Origin: UBA12481 sp942493265
GTDB taxonomy: Bacteria; Bacteroidota; Bacteroidia; Bacteroidales; UBA12481
Assembly (NCBI GenBank): GCA_942493265.1
Contig: OW818688.1
Coordinates: forward strand, 5,084,001 to 5,148,000
Reading direction: 5' to 3'
Length of the DNA stretch: 64,000 nt
Shown: piece after piece, positions 45,350 to 54,128 of the stretch
How the letters are laid out: each line of letters starts with the position of its first letter
Numbering within the stretch: the stretch's first letter is position 1
Made by a program: the position numbers and the translations under genes
Notes under the pieces: generated by a model
The model's input: only the letters and a program-made list of their open reading frames with translations
What the model was told of the DNA's origin: nothing
The model's database searches: none

Positions 45350-45357
45350 TACTTTTG
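45350..45357 (+). promoter_or_regulatory. -7 promoter box
   Basis: TACTTTTG matches TAnnTTTG exactly, 17 bp before the ATG of the third sortilin-like gene. No clear -33 element is visible. Confidence 0.55.
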
Positions 45358-45374
45358 GATAAAACCTAACTGTT

Positions 45375-48300
45375 ATGAAAAAGCATATACTCTTTGTTTT
45401 TCTTGCCATGATGGCAATCCCGGTCCTCGGGCAAAAGCTCGATATGGAAAAGCTGACCGGATTAAGTGCCCGGAGTATCGGGCCATCCGGAATGTCGGGA
45501 CGGGTTACCGCCATCGATGCGGTTGAGTCCAACCCCAATGTAATATATATAGGTTCAGCTTCCGGAGGCCTCTGGAAAACCGAATCAGGCGGAATGGAAT
45601 GGACCCCGCTGTTTGATAAGGAGGCCGTTTCATCAATTGGCGCCCTGAATATCTATCAGGCCAATCCGGATGTTATCTGGGTGGGAACCGGCGAGGGCAA
45701 TCCAAGGAACAGCCTGAACTCGGGTGCCGGAGTGTACCGGTCGATCGACGGGGGAAAAACATGGGAACTGAAAGGCCTTGAAAAAACCCGGAACATCCAT
45801 CGGATCATAATTGACCCCACAAACCCCGATATCGTATATGTTGGCGCTATTGGCTCCCCCTGGGGCCCCCACCCCGAGCGCGGAGTGTTTAAAACCACCG
45901 ACGGAGGGGAAACCTGGAAACAAATCCTGTACACCAATGACCTGTCCGGAGTGGGCGATATGGTTATGGATCCTGTAAATCCAAACAAACTTGTGGTCGG
46001 TATGTGGGAACACCAGCGCTGGCCATGGTTCCTGAAATCCGGCGGACCCGGATCAGGTTTATATATTACCTGGGATGGTGGAAAAAATTGGAAAAAACTA
46101 ACCGAAAAGGAAGGAATGCCGAAAGGCGAAATCGGCCGTATCGGTCTCGCAATCCCGGATTGCAATAATAAACGGATCTATGCACTGATCGAATGCTCGA
46201 AAAATGCGTTATACCGCTCCGACGATGGTGGTCATTCCTGGATTAAAATGACCGATCAGAATGTCAGCAACCGTCCTTTCTATTACCATGAAATATATGC
46301 CGATCCAATGGACCAGGATCGCGTATACAACTTGTATTCAGGAGTTTCTAAAACTGAGGATGGCGGTGCAACTTTCGAAACCATGTCAACCCGCAGCATA
46401 CATCCCGACCATCACGCCTGGTATATAAATCCCAAAAACAACAATTTCCTGATCGATGGCAACGATGGGGGTCTGGCTATCTCACAAGATCGCGGAGCAA
46501 CCTGGAGGTTCGCAACAAACCTCCCGCTGGGTCAGTTTTATCACGTAAACTGGGATCTTGAGTTTCCTTACAATGTATATGGAGGATTGCAGGACAACGG
46601 CTCCTGGTATGGACCGAGTAACGTTTTACAGCGCGGGGGCATTCAATACTATCACTGGCAGATGGTCATGGGTGGCGATGGTTTTGATATGATGGCCGAC
46701 AGTTCCGACAACCGCTTTGGATATGCCATGTCGCAGGGCGGCAATGTGGGCAGGTTCGACAGGGAGACAGGCGACGCAAAGGATATTCAGCCTAACCACC
46801 CCGAAGGAACCAAGCTCCGGTTTAACTGGAATTCAGCGATTGCTCACGATCCCTTTGATAAAAAAACAATCTACTTCGGCAGCCAGTTCCTGCACAAAAG
46901 TACTGATCGCGGCGATAACTGGTCGTTGATCTCACCCGATCTCACTACCAATGATCCGGAAAAACTGAAGCAAAATCAAACAGGGGGATTGACTTACGAC
47001 ATTACCGGTGCCGAAACCCACTGTACCATTATCGCCATTACGCCAAGCCCGCTTCAGAAAAATGAGATCTGGGCAGGTACCGATGATGGTAATGTTCAAT
47101 TAACACAGGATGGGGGCGCCACCTGGACAAACATCTCCGGTAATATGAAAGGCGCACCGAAAAATGCCTGGATCCCCCAGATCGAAGTTTCCGGAATTAA
47201 TCCCGGTGAAGCTTTTGTGGTAATCAATAACTACCGTCTCAATGACTTCGGCGCCTATCTGTTCCATTCCCGCAATTATGGGAAAACCTGGAACAGATTG
47301 GCCGATGATTCAAAAGTATCCGGATATTGCCTCTCTGTTGTTCAGGATCCTGTTGAACCCAACCTGATCTTCCTCGGAACCGAAGGTGGAATGTATGTCA
47401 GTATCGACTACGGAGTTAACTGGACAAAATGGACCCGTGGATTCCCAACCGTACCAACCATGGATATGAAAATCCATCCCCGTGACCATGATCTCATTCT
47501 GGCAACATTCGGTCGGTCAATATATATCATTGATGATATCAGGCCTTTAAGGCAAATTGCCAAACAAGGCTTGACTGTTCTTGATAATAAGATAACTGCC
47601 TACCCTTCCCCGGTTGCCTGGCACATCGGATCAAAAAGTCTGGCTGGTGTTTATGGCGCGGGTAACGGCTATTTCTCGGGACAAACAAAATCTCCCGCAG
47701 GAATACTCACCTATTCGGTAAAAGAGCCAATTAAGCGCCAGCAACAAGCCGAAACCGACCAACCTTCCGCTCAGGCAGCTGCAGGAGCCCGTATGGGTGG
47801 CACCGGAGGCAGGCCAGGCGGCTTTGCCGGCGGCGGCCGATTCGGAATGCGCGGCGGCGATGCATCCAGGAACGTGGAACCTGTTCAGATAGAAATTTAT
47901 AATGCTGCAGGCGAAAAAATACGAACGCTTCAGGATTATCCCGAAGCCGGAATCAACCGCGCCTCCTGGAGACTGGATGAAAAAGGATTCAGGCAGCCAG
48001 GCGCACAAATGGAACGTGGAGGTCAGGAACCGGGTGGAATGCCGGTTTTCCCGGGAAAATATATGGTTAAATATTCCTATGCAGGCCAGTCCGATTCAAC
48101 CTGGATAGAAGTGCAGATTGACAAAAGAGTAAATTATCGGATGTCTGACCTGGTTGCGCGTAAAGATTATGTTCTGGCCTTTCAGAAAAAGGTGGACAAA
48201 CTTACCGCAGCCATGGAAATGATTAAACAGGCTCAGGATGCCGTTGAGCTGGTAACCAAAGAGATACCCGCCGGCAGGTCCGATGAACTCCGATCGCTGC

Positions 48301-48629
48301 GTGAGCAGACAAAAACCGTTAAAGACACACTCGCATCCATGATGAACAGGATATCACCCGAACGGCCCGCCGAAACACAAAGGGCAAGCCCTGCCGAATA
48401 TAACTTAAGATCGCAGGTAATGAATGCCCTCTCCTCTGCATCCGACGGATTCGATGCCCTGTCAGGCACCCAGAAAACTGCGGTTGAACTGGCTGAAAAA
48501 GAATTAAAGAAAATGCTCGCCGAGGTGGATGTATTCTTTTCAGAAACCTGGCCAGCCTTTAAGGAAACTATTTCAAAATCATCGGTTTCACCATTTAATG
48601 ATAAACCCTTGACAAAATTATCCTGGTAG
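45375..48629 (+). CDS. Sortilin/VPS10-type propeller protein, exported (copy 3, long form)
   Basis: 1084 residues with a signal peptide ending VLGQ near residue 19. Residues 25-720 are BNR/VPS10-type blades related to the two tandem copies upstream: SIGPSGMSGRVTAIDAVE, ASGGLWKTESGGMEW, GTGEGNPRNSLNSGAGVYRS, DGNDGGLAISQDRGATWR and TFGRSIYIIDDI at the end of the propeller. The rest is extra: a Gly/Arg-rich linker near 800-825 (GGRPGGFAGGGRFGMRGGD), a beta domain (830-930, PVQIEIYNAAGEKIRTLQDY), and a helical tail (940-1084). It differs from copies 1 and 2 in this C-terminal part and has no sorting domain. It has its own promoter and a terminator-like hairpin at 48630. Confidence 0.85.
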   Translation: MKKHILFVFLAMMAIPVLGQKLDMEKLTGLSARSIGPSGMSGRVTAIDAVESNPNVIYIGSASGGLWKTESGGMEWTPLFDKEAVSSIGALNIYQANPDVIWVGTGEGNPRNSLNSGAGVYRSIDGGKTWELKGLEKTRNIHRIIIDPTNPDIVYVGAIGSPWGPHPERGVFKTTDGGETWKQILYTNDLSGVGDMVMDPVNPNKLVVGMWEHQRWPWFLKSGGPGSGLYITWDGGKNWKKLTEKEGMPKGEIGRIGLAIPDCNNKRIYALIECSKNALYRSDDGGHSWIKMTDQNVSNRPFYYHEIYADPMDQDRVYNLYSGVSKTEDGGATFETMSTRSIHPDHHAWYINPKNNNFLIDGNDGGLAISQDRGATWRFATNLPLGQFYHVNWDLEFPYNVYGGLQDNGSWYGPSNVLQRGGIQYYHWQMVMGGDGFDMMADSSDNRFGYAMSQGGNVGRFDRETGDAKDIQPNHPEGTKLRFNWNSAIAHDPFDKKTIYFGSQFLHKSTDRGDNWSLISPDLTTNDPEKLKQNQTGGLTYDITGAETHCTIIAITPSPLQKNEIWAGTDDGNVQLTQDGGATWTNISGNMKGAPKNAWIPQIEVSGINPGEAFVVINNYRLNDFGAYLFHSRNYGKTWNRLADDSKVSGYCLSVVQDPVEPNLIFLGTEGGMYVSIDYGVNWTKWTRGFPTVPTMDMKIHPRDHDLILATFGRSIYIIDDIRPLRQIAKQGLTVLDNKITAYPSPVAWHIGSKSLAGVYGAGNGYFSGQTKSPAGILTYSVKEPIKRQQQAETDQPSAQAAAGARMGGTGGRPGGFAGGGRFGMRGGDASRNVEPVQIEIYNAAGEKIRTLQDYPEAGINRASWRLDEKGFRQPGAQMERGGQEPGGMPVFPGKYMVKYSYAGQSDSTWIEVQIDKRVNYRMSDLVARKDYVLAFQKKVDKLTAAMEMIKQAQDAVELVTKEIPAGRSDELRSLREQTKTVKDTLASMMNRISPERPAETQRASPAEYNLRSQVMNALSSASDGFDALSGTQKTAVELAEKELKKMLAEVDVFFSETWPAFKETISKSSVSPFNDKPLTKLSW

Positions 48630-48656
48630 AAAAAGGGGTTTTTAAACCGCTTTTTT
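48630..48656 (+). terminator. Probable terminator hairpin
   Basis: An AAAAAGGGGTTT/AAACCGCTTTTT stem with one mismatch is followed by a T-rich run, directly after the stop codon at 48629. It would end transcription of the long sortilin-like gene just before the FKBP promoter. Confidence 0.5.
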
Positions 48657-48672
48657 ATTTGCCACATTCAGT

Positions 48673-48680
48673 TACCTTTG
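48673..48680 (+). promoter_or_regulatory. -7 promoter box
   Basis: TACCTTTG matches TAnnTTTG exactly, 22 bp before the ATG of the FKBP gene, a good distance for a short leader. Confidence 0.6.
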
Positions 48681-48702
48681 CGCAAAATAAATTTGAATCA
48701 GA

Positions 48703-49407
48703 ATGAAAACAAAAACGTTGGTCGGGTTATTAGTTGTAGCCCTTGTGACCGTAACATCATGTAATCAAATGAAGAACTCGACATTGAAAATCGGTGCGGT
48801 AACTTTGACTACCCCTACTGATACCGCCAGTTATGCACTTGGCGTTAACATGGCCAGCAACGTGAAGAATATGGGCATGGATGAGATTAACCTTGAAGCA
48901 TTTGCAAAAGCATTCCAGGATGTTTATGCAAGCGAAAAACTTCAGATCACCGAAGCGGAATCAAATCCTATTCTTCAGGCTTATTTCAACACCCTGATGG
49001 AGAAAAAAGCTGCTTCCTCTTTGGCAGAAGGACAGACCTGGTTAGCCGAAAACGGCAAGAAAACAGGTGTTATCACAACTGCATCCGGCTTACAGTATGA
49101 AGTTATGCGCGAAGGTACAGGTGCAAAACCACTCGCAACCAATACCGTGAAAGTTCATTACCATGGTACAACTACCGATGGAAAAGTTTTCGACAGCTCA
49201 GTTGATCGCGGCGAACCGGTTGAATTCCCACTCAACGGCGTTATTCCTGGTTGGACCGAAGGTGTTCAGCTGATGTCAATTGGATCGAAATATAAATTCT
49301 TTATTCCGGGTGACCTTGCTTACGGTGCCAGGCCTCCGCAGGGAAGTGGAATCGCTCCTAATGCAACGCTGATTTTTGAAGTTGAACTGCTGGAAATCGT
49401 TCAATAA
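48703..49407 (+). CDS. FKBP-type peptidyl-prolyl cis-trans isomerase, lipoprotein
   Basis: 234 residues. The lipobox VTVTSC sets Cys20. An FKBP N-terminal dimerisation domain spans about 40-110 and the catalytic FKBP domain spans about 143-234: VKVHYHGTTTDGKVFDSS, VIPGWTEGVQLM, LAYGARPP and SGIAPNATLIFEVELLEI. It should help fold envelope proteins in the periplasm, like Mip/FkpA proteins. It has its own promoter box and a strong terminator after the stop, so it is a single-gene unit. Confidence 0.95.
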   Translation: MKTKTLVGLLVVALVTVTSCNQMKNSTLKIGAVTLTTPTDTASYALGVNMASNVKNMGMDEINLEAFAKAFQDVYASEKLQITEAESNPILQAYFNTLMEKKAASSLAEGQTWLAENGKKTGVITTASGLQYEVMREGTGAKPLATNTVKVHYHGTTTDGKVFDSSVDRGEPVEFPLNGVIPGWTEGVQLMSIGSKYKFFIPGDLAYGARPPQGSGIAPNATLIFEVELLEIVQ

Positions 49408-49432
49408 CTGAACGTTAATCCAATAATATAAG

Positions 49433-49457
49433 AACCCCGCAACCGCGGGGTTTTTTT
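49433..49457 (+). terminator. Rho-independent terminator after FKBP gene
   Basis: The stem AACCCCGC/GCGGGGTT with a 4-nt loop (49433-49452) runs into a T-tract to 49457, 26 bp after the FKBP stop codon. Confidence 0.9.
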
Positions 49458-49581
49458 ATGGAGTGTTACGTAGCTTTTTCACTAATCATTTTTTTTCGTA
49501 ACCTTGTAACCGGCAAAGCAACGCATTATTTTGTCTTTCTATTGATTATCAAGTATTTAGTATTCACTAAACCAATAACCA

Positions 49582-51126
49582 ATGTCATTAAAACGTAAAA
49601 CCCAGGAATTAGTCGAACGAAGGGAGCAAGTCCTCCAGGGTGGCGGTGAAACCGCTATCCGAAAACAGCAGGCTATGGGTAAGATGACCGCCCGCGAAAG
49701 GGTGATCGGCCTCCTCGATGATGATTCGTTCCAGGAATATGACCTTTTTGCCCAGCACGAAGGTCGGGACTTTGACATGGAAAAAAAGGAACTCCCCGGT
49801 GATGGGGTAATTACCGGAACCGGTAAGATTTATGGTTCTCCCCTCTGTATTTTTGCTCAGGACTTTACAGTTGCCGGGGGATCACTCGGACTCATGCATG
49901 CCAGAAAGATTACTAAAATCATGGACCATGCACTTAAACTTAAAGTCCCGCTGATCGGAATTAACGACTCCGGTGGAGCCCGCGTTCAGGAAGGCGTAAA
50001 TTCACTTGCCGGTTACGGCGAGATCTTTTACCGCAACACCCTGGCCTCAGGCGTTATCCCTCAGATATCAGTTATACTCGGCCCTTGCGCCGGCGGTGCG
50101 GTTTATTCTCCGGCCCTGACTGATTTCGTTTTCGTGGTTGACAAAATTTCCAAAATGTTTATCACCGGACCTGAAGTTATTAAAACGGTGCTCGGTGAAG
50201 AAATATCAATGGAGGAACTCGGCGGAGCTAAAATTCACAGCACCGTTACCGGTAACGCACACTTCTTCGCTAACAGCGAACAGGAATGCTTCGAACAGAT
50301 AAAAACCCTGATCTCCTATATTCCGTGGAATAATTCACAGAAAGCCAAGCGATTAAGGCCAAGAAATCCGAAAAACTCATTCCGGATCGATGAGATCGTT
50401 CCGGTCGACCCAAAACAGCCTTACGACGTAAGAAATGTCATCCGCGCAATTGCTGATGGGTCGGAGTTTTTTGAAATCCAGGAATTGTTTGCACAAAACC
50501 TGGTGATCGGTTATGCCCGAATGAACGGACAAACCATTGGATTTGTCGCTAACCAGCCAATTTACCTGGCCGGTGTTCTCGATGTCGATTCGTCAGATAA
50601 AGCAGCCCGGTTCATCCGTTTCTGTGATGCATTCAATATTCCGCTCATCACTCTTGTTGACCTTCCGGGATATCTGCCGGGTGTCGATCAGGAGCATGCC
50701 GGTGTTATCAGGCATGGGGCTAAAGTTCTTTATGCATACAGCGAAGCAACCGTACCCAGAATCACCGTGATCCTGCGTAAAGCATATGGCGGGGGGTATA
50801 TCGCCATGAACAGCCGCCACCTGAATGCAGATATCGTTTTCGCATGGCCATCTGCTGAAATTGCTGTAATGGGACCTGAAGGTGCCGCAAATATCATCTT
50901 CCGGAAAGAGATTACCACAGCAGAAGATCCTGAAAAAATGCGCAAGCAAAAAATCAAGGAATACAAAGACAAATTCGCTAATCCATACGTCGCTGCCGCC
51001 AAAGGGTATGTCGATGCCGTCATTGAACCAAGTGAAACACGCAAATTCTTGCTTCACGCACTGGAAGTACTTGAAACAAAAGATGTTCCTCGTCCACAGC
51101 GCAAACATGGCTGCATTCCACTTTAA
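49582..51126 (+). CDS. Acyl-CoA carboxylase beta subunit (carboxyltransferase)
   Basis: 514 residues, cytoplasmic carboxyltransferase of the propionyl-CoA carboxylase/methylmalonyl-CoA decarboxylase family. The N-terminal acyl-CoA site has GINDSGGARVQEGV and ILGPCAGGAVYSPAL, and the C-terminal biotin site has GYLPGVDQEHAGVIRHGAK and AVMGPEGAANIIF. In Bacteroidota this subunit works with a biotin carrier in carboxylation or, with membrane beta/gamma subunits, in sodium-pumping decarboxylation of methylmalonyl-CoA. Only the carrier gene follows (17 bp), so which reaction it serves is undecided. Upstream TAACCTTG at 49499 is a weak -7 candidate. Confidence 0.93.
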   Translation: MSLKRKTQELVERREQVLQGGGETAIRKQQAMGKMTARERVIGLLDDDSFQEYDLFAQHEGRDFDMEKKELPGDGVITGTGKIYGSPLCIFAQDFTVAGGSLGLMHARKITKIMDHALKLKVPLIGINDSGGARVQEGVNSLAGYGEIFYRNTLASGVIPQISVILGPCAGGAVYSPALTDFVFVVDKISKMFITGPEVIKTVLGEEISMEELGGAKIHSTVTGNAHFFANSEQECFEQIKTLISYIPWNNSQKAKRLRPRNPKNSFRIDEIVPVDPKQPYDVRNVIRAIADGSEFFEIQELFAQNLVIGYARMNGQTIGFVANQPIYLAGVLDVDSSDKAARFIRFCDAFNIPLITLVDLPGYLPGVDQEHAGVIRHGAKVLYAYSEATVPRITVILRKAYGGGYIAMNSRHLNADIVFAWPSAEIAVMGPEGAANIIFRKEITTAEDPEKMRKQKIKEYKDKFANPYVAAAKGYVDAVIEPSETRKFLLHALEVLETKDVPRPQRKHGCIPL

Positions 51127-51143
51127 TCCCTAACGCTCAGAAT

Positions 51144-51578
51144 ATGGAGATCGAAGAAAAAGATTTGGAAGTCTTCTCTTATGAGGGGACCGACTATAAA
51201 ACCATGCTTACGGATAAATTCCGTAAGCATAAAGCATACGTACCTGAGGACCTTACAAAGATATATGCCCAGATTCCCGGAACCATGCTTAAGATTATGG
51301 TTAGGGAAGGTCAACAAGTGAACCCAACAAAAGTTCTGTTTATCCTGGAGGCCATGAAAATGAAGAACAAGGTTTATGCCTCCATCTCAGGAAGGGTTAA
51401 GAAAATACATATCGCTGAAGGTCAGATCGTAACAAAAAATCAGCTGTTACTGGAACTGGGAGAACCTGAATCCCTGTTCAGGAAACTTCTGGAAAAATCG
51501 CCTAAGGAACCTAAACCACCTAAACCGGAAAAGGAACCTAGAAAGGCTAAGCGCTTCGGCAAGAAAAGAAGAGATTAA
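51144..51578 (+). CDS. Biotin carboxyl carrier protein
   Basis: 144 residues. The biotinyl domain spans about 40-108 and carries the EAMKMKN site with biotin on Lys72. The N-terminal 35 residues are a small linker. The C-terminal 35 residues are an unusual Lys/Pro/Glu-rich tail (KEPKPPKPEKEPRK) ending in basic KRFGKKRRD, not part of the domain; it may bind a membrane or a partner. It starts 17 bp after the carboxyltransferase gene and must move CO2 between it and a biotin carboxylase or a decarboxylase pump that is not in the window. Confidence 0.92.
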   Translation: MEIEEKDLEVFSYEGTDYKTMLTDKFRKHKAYVPEDLTKIYAQIPGTMLKIMVREGQQVNPTKVLFILEAMKMKNKVYASISGRVKKIHIAEGQIVTKNQLLLELGEPESLFRKLLEKSPKEPKPPKPEKEPRKAKRFGKKRRD

Positions 51579-51590
51579 TATTGCCCGGCA

Positions 51591-51657
51591 GATACAGGGA
51601 TCATGTAGTAAAAAAACCTCCGTGAATCTCCGTGCTCCCTGTATCTCCGTGGTTTTT
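51591..51657. repeat. Intergenic repeat with interlocking inverted arms
   Basis: GATACAGGGA (51591-51600) and TCCCTGTATC (51636-51645) are perfect reverse complements. AAAAACC (51612-51618) and GGTTTTT (51651-51657) are a second pair that interlocks with the first. Between them CTCCGTG recurs three times. The DNA lies between the converging BCCP and ispE genes and may end both transcripts. The motif resembles widespread CACGGAGA-type intergenic repeats. Confidence 0.6.
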
Positions 51658-51674
51658 ATCTTGTTTCCGCCCGA

Positions 51675-52496
51675 TCAGAATTTCTCTCGCCAGATAAAAT
51701 AATCCGCTATTTTCTCCGGAATCTCCGTTTCACGGTCAAACAGTCCGTAAACCGCAGATCCACTGCCCGTCATACTGGCATACACTGCCCCAGACCGATA
51801 CAGCTCCTCCTTTATGAACCGAATAACAGGCTGTTGATCAAAAGCATACGGCTCAAATACATTCGCGGCACATTCTTTCCAGGCTGATTCAGGCAGCCTC
51901 TCCAATTCTTCCGGCGGAACCTCGGGTTTCCCAACCTTTACATGCCCATAGGCTGAAGCCGTGGATATTCCCGTTCCCGGATGGAAAAGCAGGAATTGCA
52001 TACCCCTTAAGCTCAAATCTGCCGGAACCAGCTCTTCACCTCTGCCTCGTGCAAATGAGGGTACCGGATCCAGAAAAAAAGGACAATCACTGCCAAGCTG
52101 CATGGCCATGCCAAACATCTCGCAGTCGGAAAGATTAAGATCGAACAACTTATTTAACAATAACAGCATCGAAGCTCCGTCTGATGAACCCCCACCCAAC
52201 CCTGCTCCCGTTGGAATGCATTTATGCAGATAGGCTTGAATACCCGGTAATCCTGCCTTTTGATCGATCAGCCGGTAGGCCTTCTCAACGAGATTGGTAC
52301 CGGTAGCACCCTCAACGGCTAACCCCGAAAGTGAGAGTTCAATACTCCCCGGAGGCACCGCCGGATCAGGAACAACTTCCAGAATATCTGAAAAACAGAT
52401 GGGATAAAAAAGAGTCGCAATATTATGGTAACCATCATTGCGCCTGTCGGTTACATATAATCCTAAATTGATTTTCGCACCGGGAAATATTACCAT
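51675..52496 (-). CDS. ispE: 4-diphosphocytidyl-2-C-methyl-D-erythritol kinase IspE
   Basis: 273 residues, GHMP kinase. It phosphorylates CDP-methylerythritol in the non-mevalonate isoprenoid pathway. The N-terminal FPGAKINLGLYV (Lys8) and the ATP loop PTGAGLGGGSSDGASM (95-110, with the catalytic Asp106) are both intact. The C-terminal ASMTGSGSAVYGLF is the third GHMP motif. Usual length. It is divergent from dnaB across 93 bp. Confidence 0.95.
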   Translation of the reverse strand: MVIFPGAKINLGLYVTDRRNDGYHNIATLFYPICFSDILEVVPDPAVPPGSIELSLSGLAVEGATGTNLVEKAYRLIDQKAGLPGIQAYLHKCIPTGAGLGGGSSDGASMLLLLNKLFDLNLSDCEMFGMAMQLGSDCPFFLDPVPSFARGRGEELVPADLSLRGMQFLLFHPGTGISTASAYGHVKVGKPEVPPEELERLPESAWKECAANVFEPYAFDQQPVIRFIKEELYRSGAVYASMTGSGSAVYGLFDRETEIPEKIADYFIWREKF

Positions 52497-52589
52497 GACT
52501 GATCGTAATCTGAATTATCAACAAACCCGAAAGTAACTGATTTTTTAATTAATTTTCTCTTCATCTTTGTTCCCCCAACAATCGTTCGA

Positions 52590-54083
52590 ATGGCTCAGAA
52601 AAAAAATAATGACACTAATCGCAGGGTTTCAGAGATCATGCACGATCTCGGCAAAATTCCTCCGCAGGCAATAGAACTGGAAGAAGCCGTTCTGGGAGCC
52701 ATCATGCTGGAAAAGGATGCAATTATTACGGTGATTGATATTCTCAAACCCGACTGTTTCTATAAAGACACTCACCGGATCATATATGAAGCCGTCAGGA
52801 CACTTTCGATGGCTCTCCAACCCATCGACCTGCTCACCGTAACTGAGGAACTTAAAAAACAAGGAAAGCTGGATATCATAGGAGGTCCCTATTTCCTCAC
52901 TCAGCTCACTACCAAGGTGGCTTCGTCAGCTCACGTTGAATACCACGCCCGTATCGTGGCGCAGAAATATATTCAGAGAGAACTGATCCGTGTTTCTTCG
53001 GATATTCAGGAACGTGCCTTTGATTCTACCCAGGATGTGGATGAGTTGCTGGACTTTGCCGAAGGTCAGCTTTTTGAAGTCGCTTTCAGTAACGTTAAAA
53101 AGGAAACCCAGCGGATCGATGTTCTCATCGACAAAGCACTCAAGCGGATGGAGGAACTCTCCGCTAAAGAGGCCGGACTGAGCGGCGTTCCATCAGGATT
53201 CACCAAACTCGACCGGATTACCTCCGGATGGCAGCCCTCCGACCTGGTCATTATCGCTGCACGTCCTTCCATGGGAAAAACAGCCTTTATGTTATCCATG
53301 GCCCGCAACATGGCTGTTGAACACGAAAGGCCGGTTGCAGTATTTTCTCTTGAGATGTCAAGCCTTCAGCTGGTCAACCGTCTGATAGTAAGTGAAACGG
53401 AACTTGCCGCCGAGAAAATCAGGAATGGCCGTCTTCAGAAATTCGAGTGGGAACAATTGGAAATCAAACTGAAAAGTTTGCTGAAAGCTCCAATTTTCAT
53501 CGACGATACCCCTGCCATCTCGGTTTTTGAACTTCGTGCAAAGGCCCGCAGGTTGAAACTCGAACATAATATTGAGCTGCTGGTGGTCGACTACCTCCAG
53601 CTGATGAGCGGTCCGCCGGATACCCAGGGTAACCGTGAACAGGAAGTCAGCAGTATATCCCGGTCATTGAAAGCAATTGCCAAGGAACTGGATATACCGA
53701 TCATCGCCCTCTCACAGTTGAACCGGTCGGTTGAACTTCGTGCCGGCGACAAGCGGCCGCAACTTTCCGACCTTCGTGAATCCGGAGCTATTGAACAGGA
53801 TGCCGATATCGTGATCTTTATTCACCGCCCTGAAAAGTATGGACTCACCGAGGACTCACAGGGTAACTCCACCATCGGTATGGCAGAAATCATAATAGCC
53901 AAGCATCGTAACGGGGCCGTTGGCGATGTCCAGCTCCGCTTCCGGGCTGAACAGGCCAAGTTTTCAGAACTCGATGAGGATTTCGGCATTCCCGTGTATG
54001 ACGACATTGATAATTCATCCGTAAAATTCGAGTCGAGAATGAACCGGCTAAATGCACCACCGGATTATCCGGATGCTTTCTAA
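52590..54083 (+). CDS. dnaB: Replicative DNA helicase DnaB
   Basis: 497 residues, hexameric 5'-3' helicase at the replication fork. The N-terminal domain (about 20-130) starts PPQAIELEEAVLGAIMLE. The RecA-like domain has Walker A ARPSMGKTAF (224-233, Lys230) and Walker B LLVVDYLQLM, then SQLNRSVELR and SDLRESGAIEQDADIV. Length is normal, so there is no intein. TCATCTTTG at 52561-52569 is a near match to the -7 box. Confidence 0.97.
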   Translation: MAQKKNNDTNRRVSEIMHDLGKIPPQAIELEEAVLGAIMLEKDAIITVIDILKPDCFYKDTHRIIYEAVRTLSMALQPIDLLTVTEELKKQGKLDIIGGPYFLTQLTTKVASSAHVEYHARIVAQKYIQRELIRVSSDIQERAFDSTQDVDELLDFAEGQLFEVAFSNVKKETQRIDVLIDKALKRMEELSAKEAGLSGVPSGFTKLDRITSGWQPSDLVIIAARPSMGKTAFMLSMARNMAVEHERPVAVFSLEMSSLQLVNRLIVSETELAAEKIRNGRLQKFEWEQLEIKLKSLLKAPIFIDDTPAISVFELRAKARRLKLEHNIELLVVDYLQLMSGPPDTQGNREQEVSSISRSLKAIAKELDIPIIALSQLNRSVELRAGDKRPQLSDLRESGAIEQDADIVIFIHRPEKYGLTEDSQGNSTIGMAEIIIAKHRNGAVGDVQLRFRAEQAKFSELDEDFGIPVYDDIDNSSVKFESRMNRLNAPPDYPDAF

Positions 54084-54128
54084 AATCTGAGGCATCTTTT
54101 TTGCAGTCGCCTGAGTAAAAGATATGAT

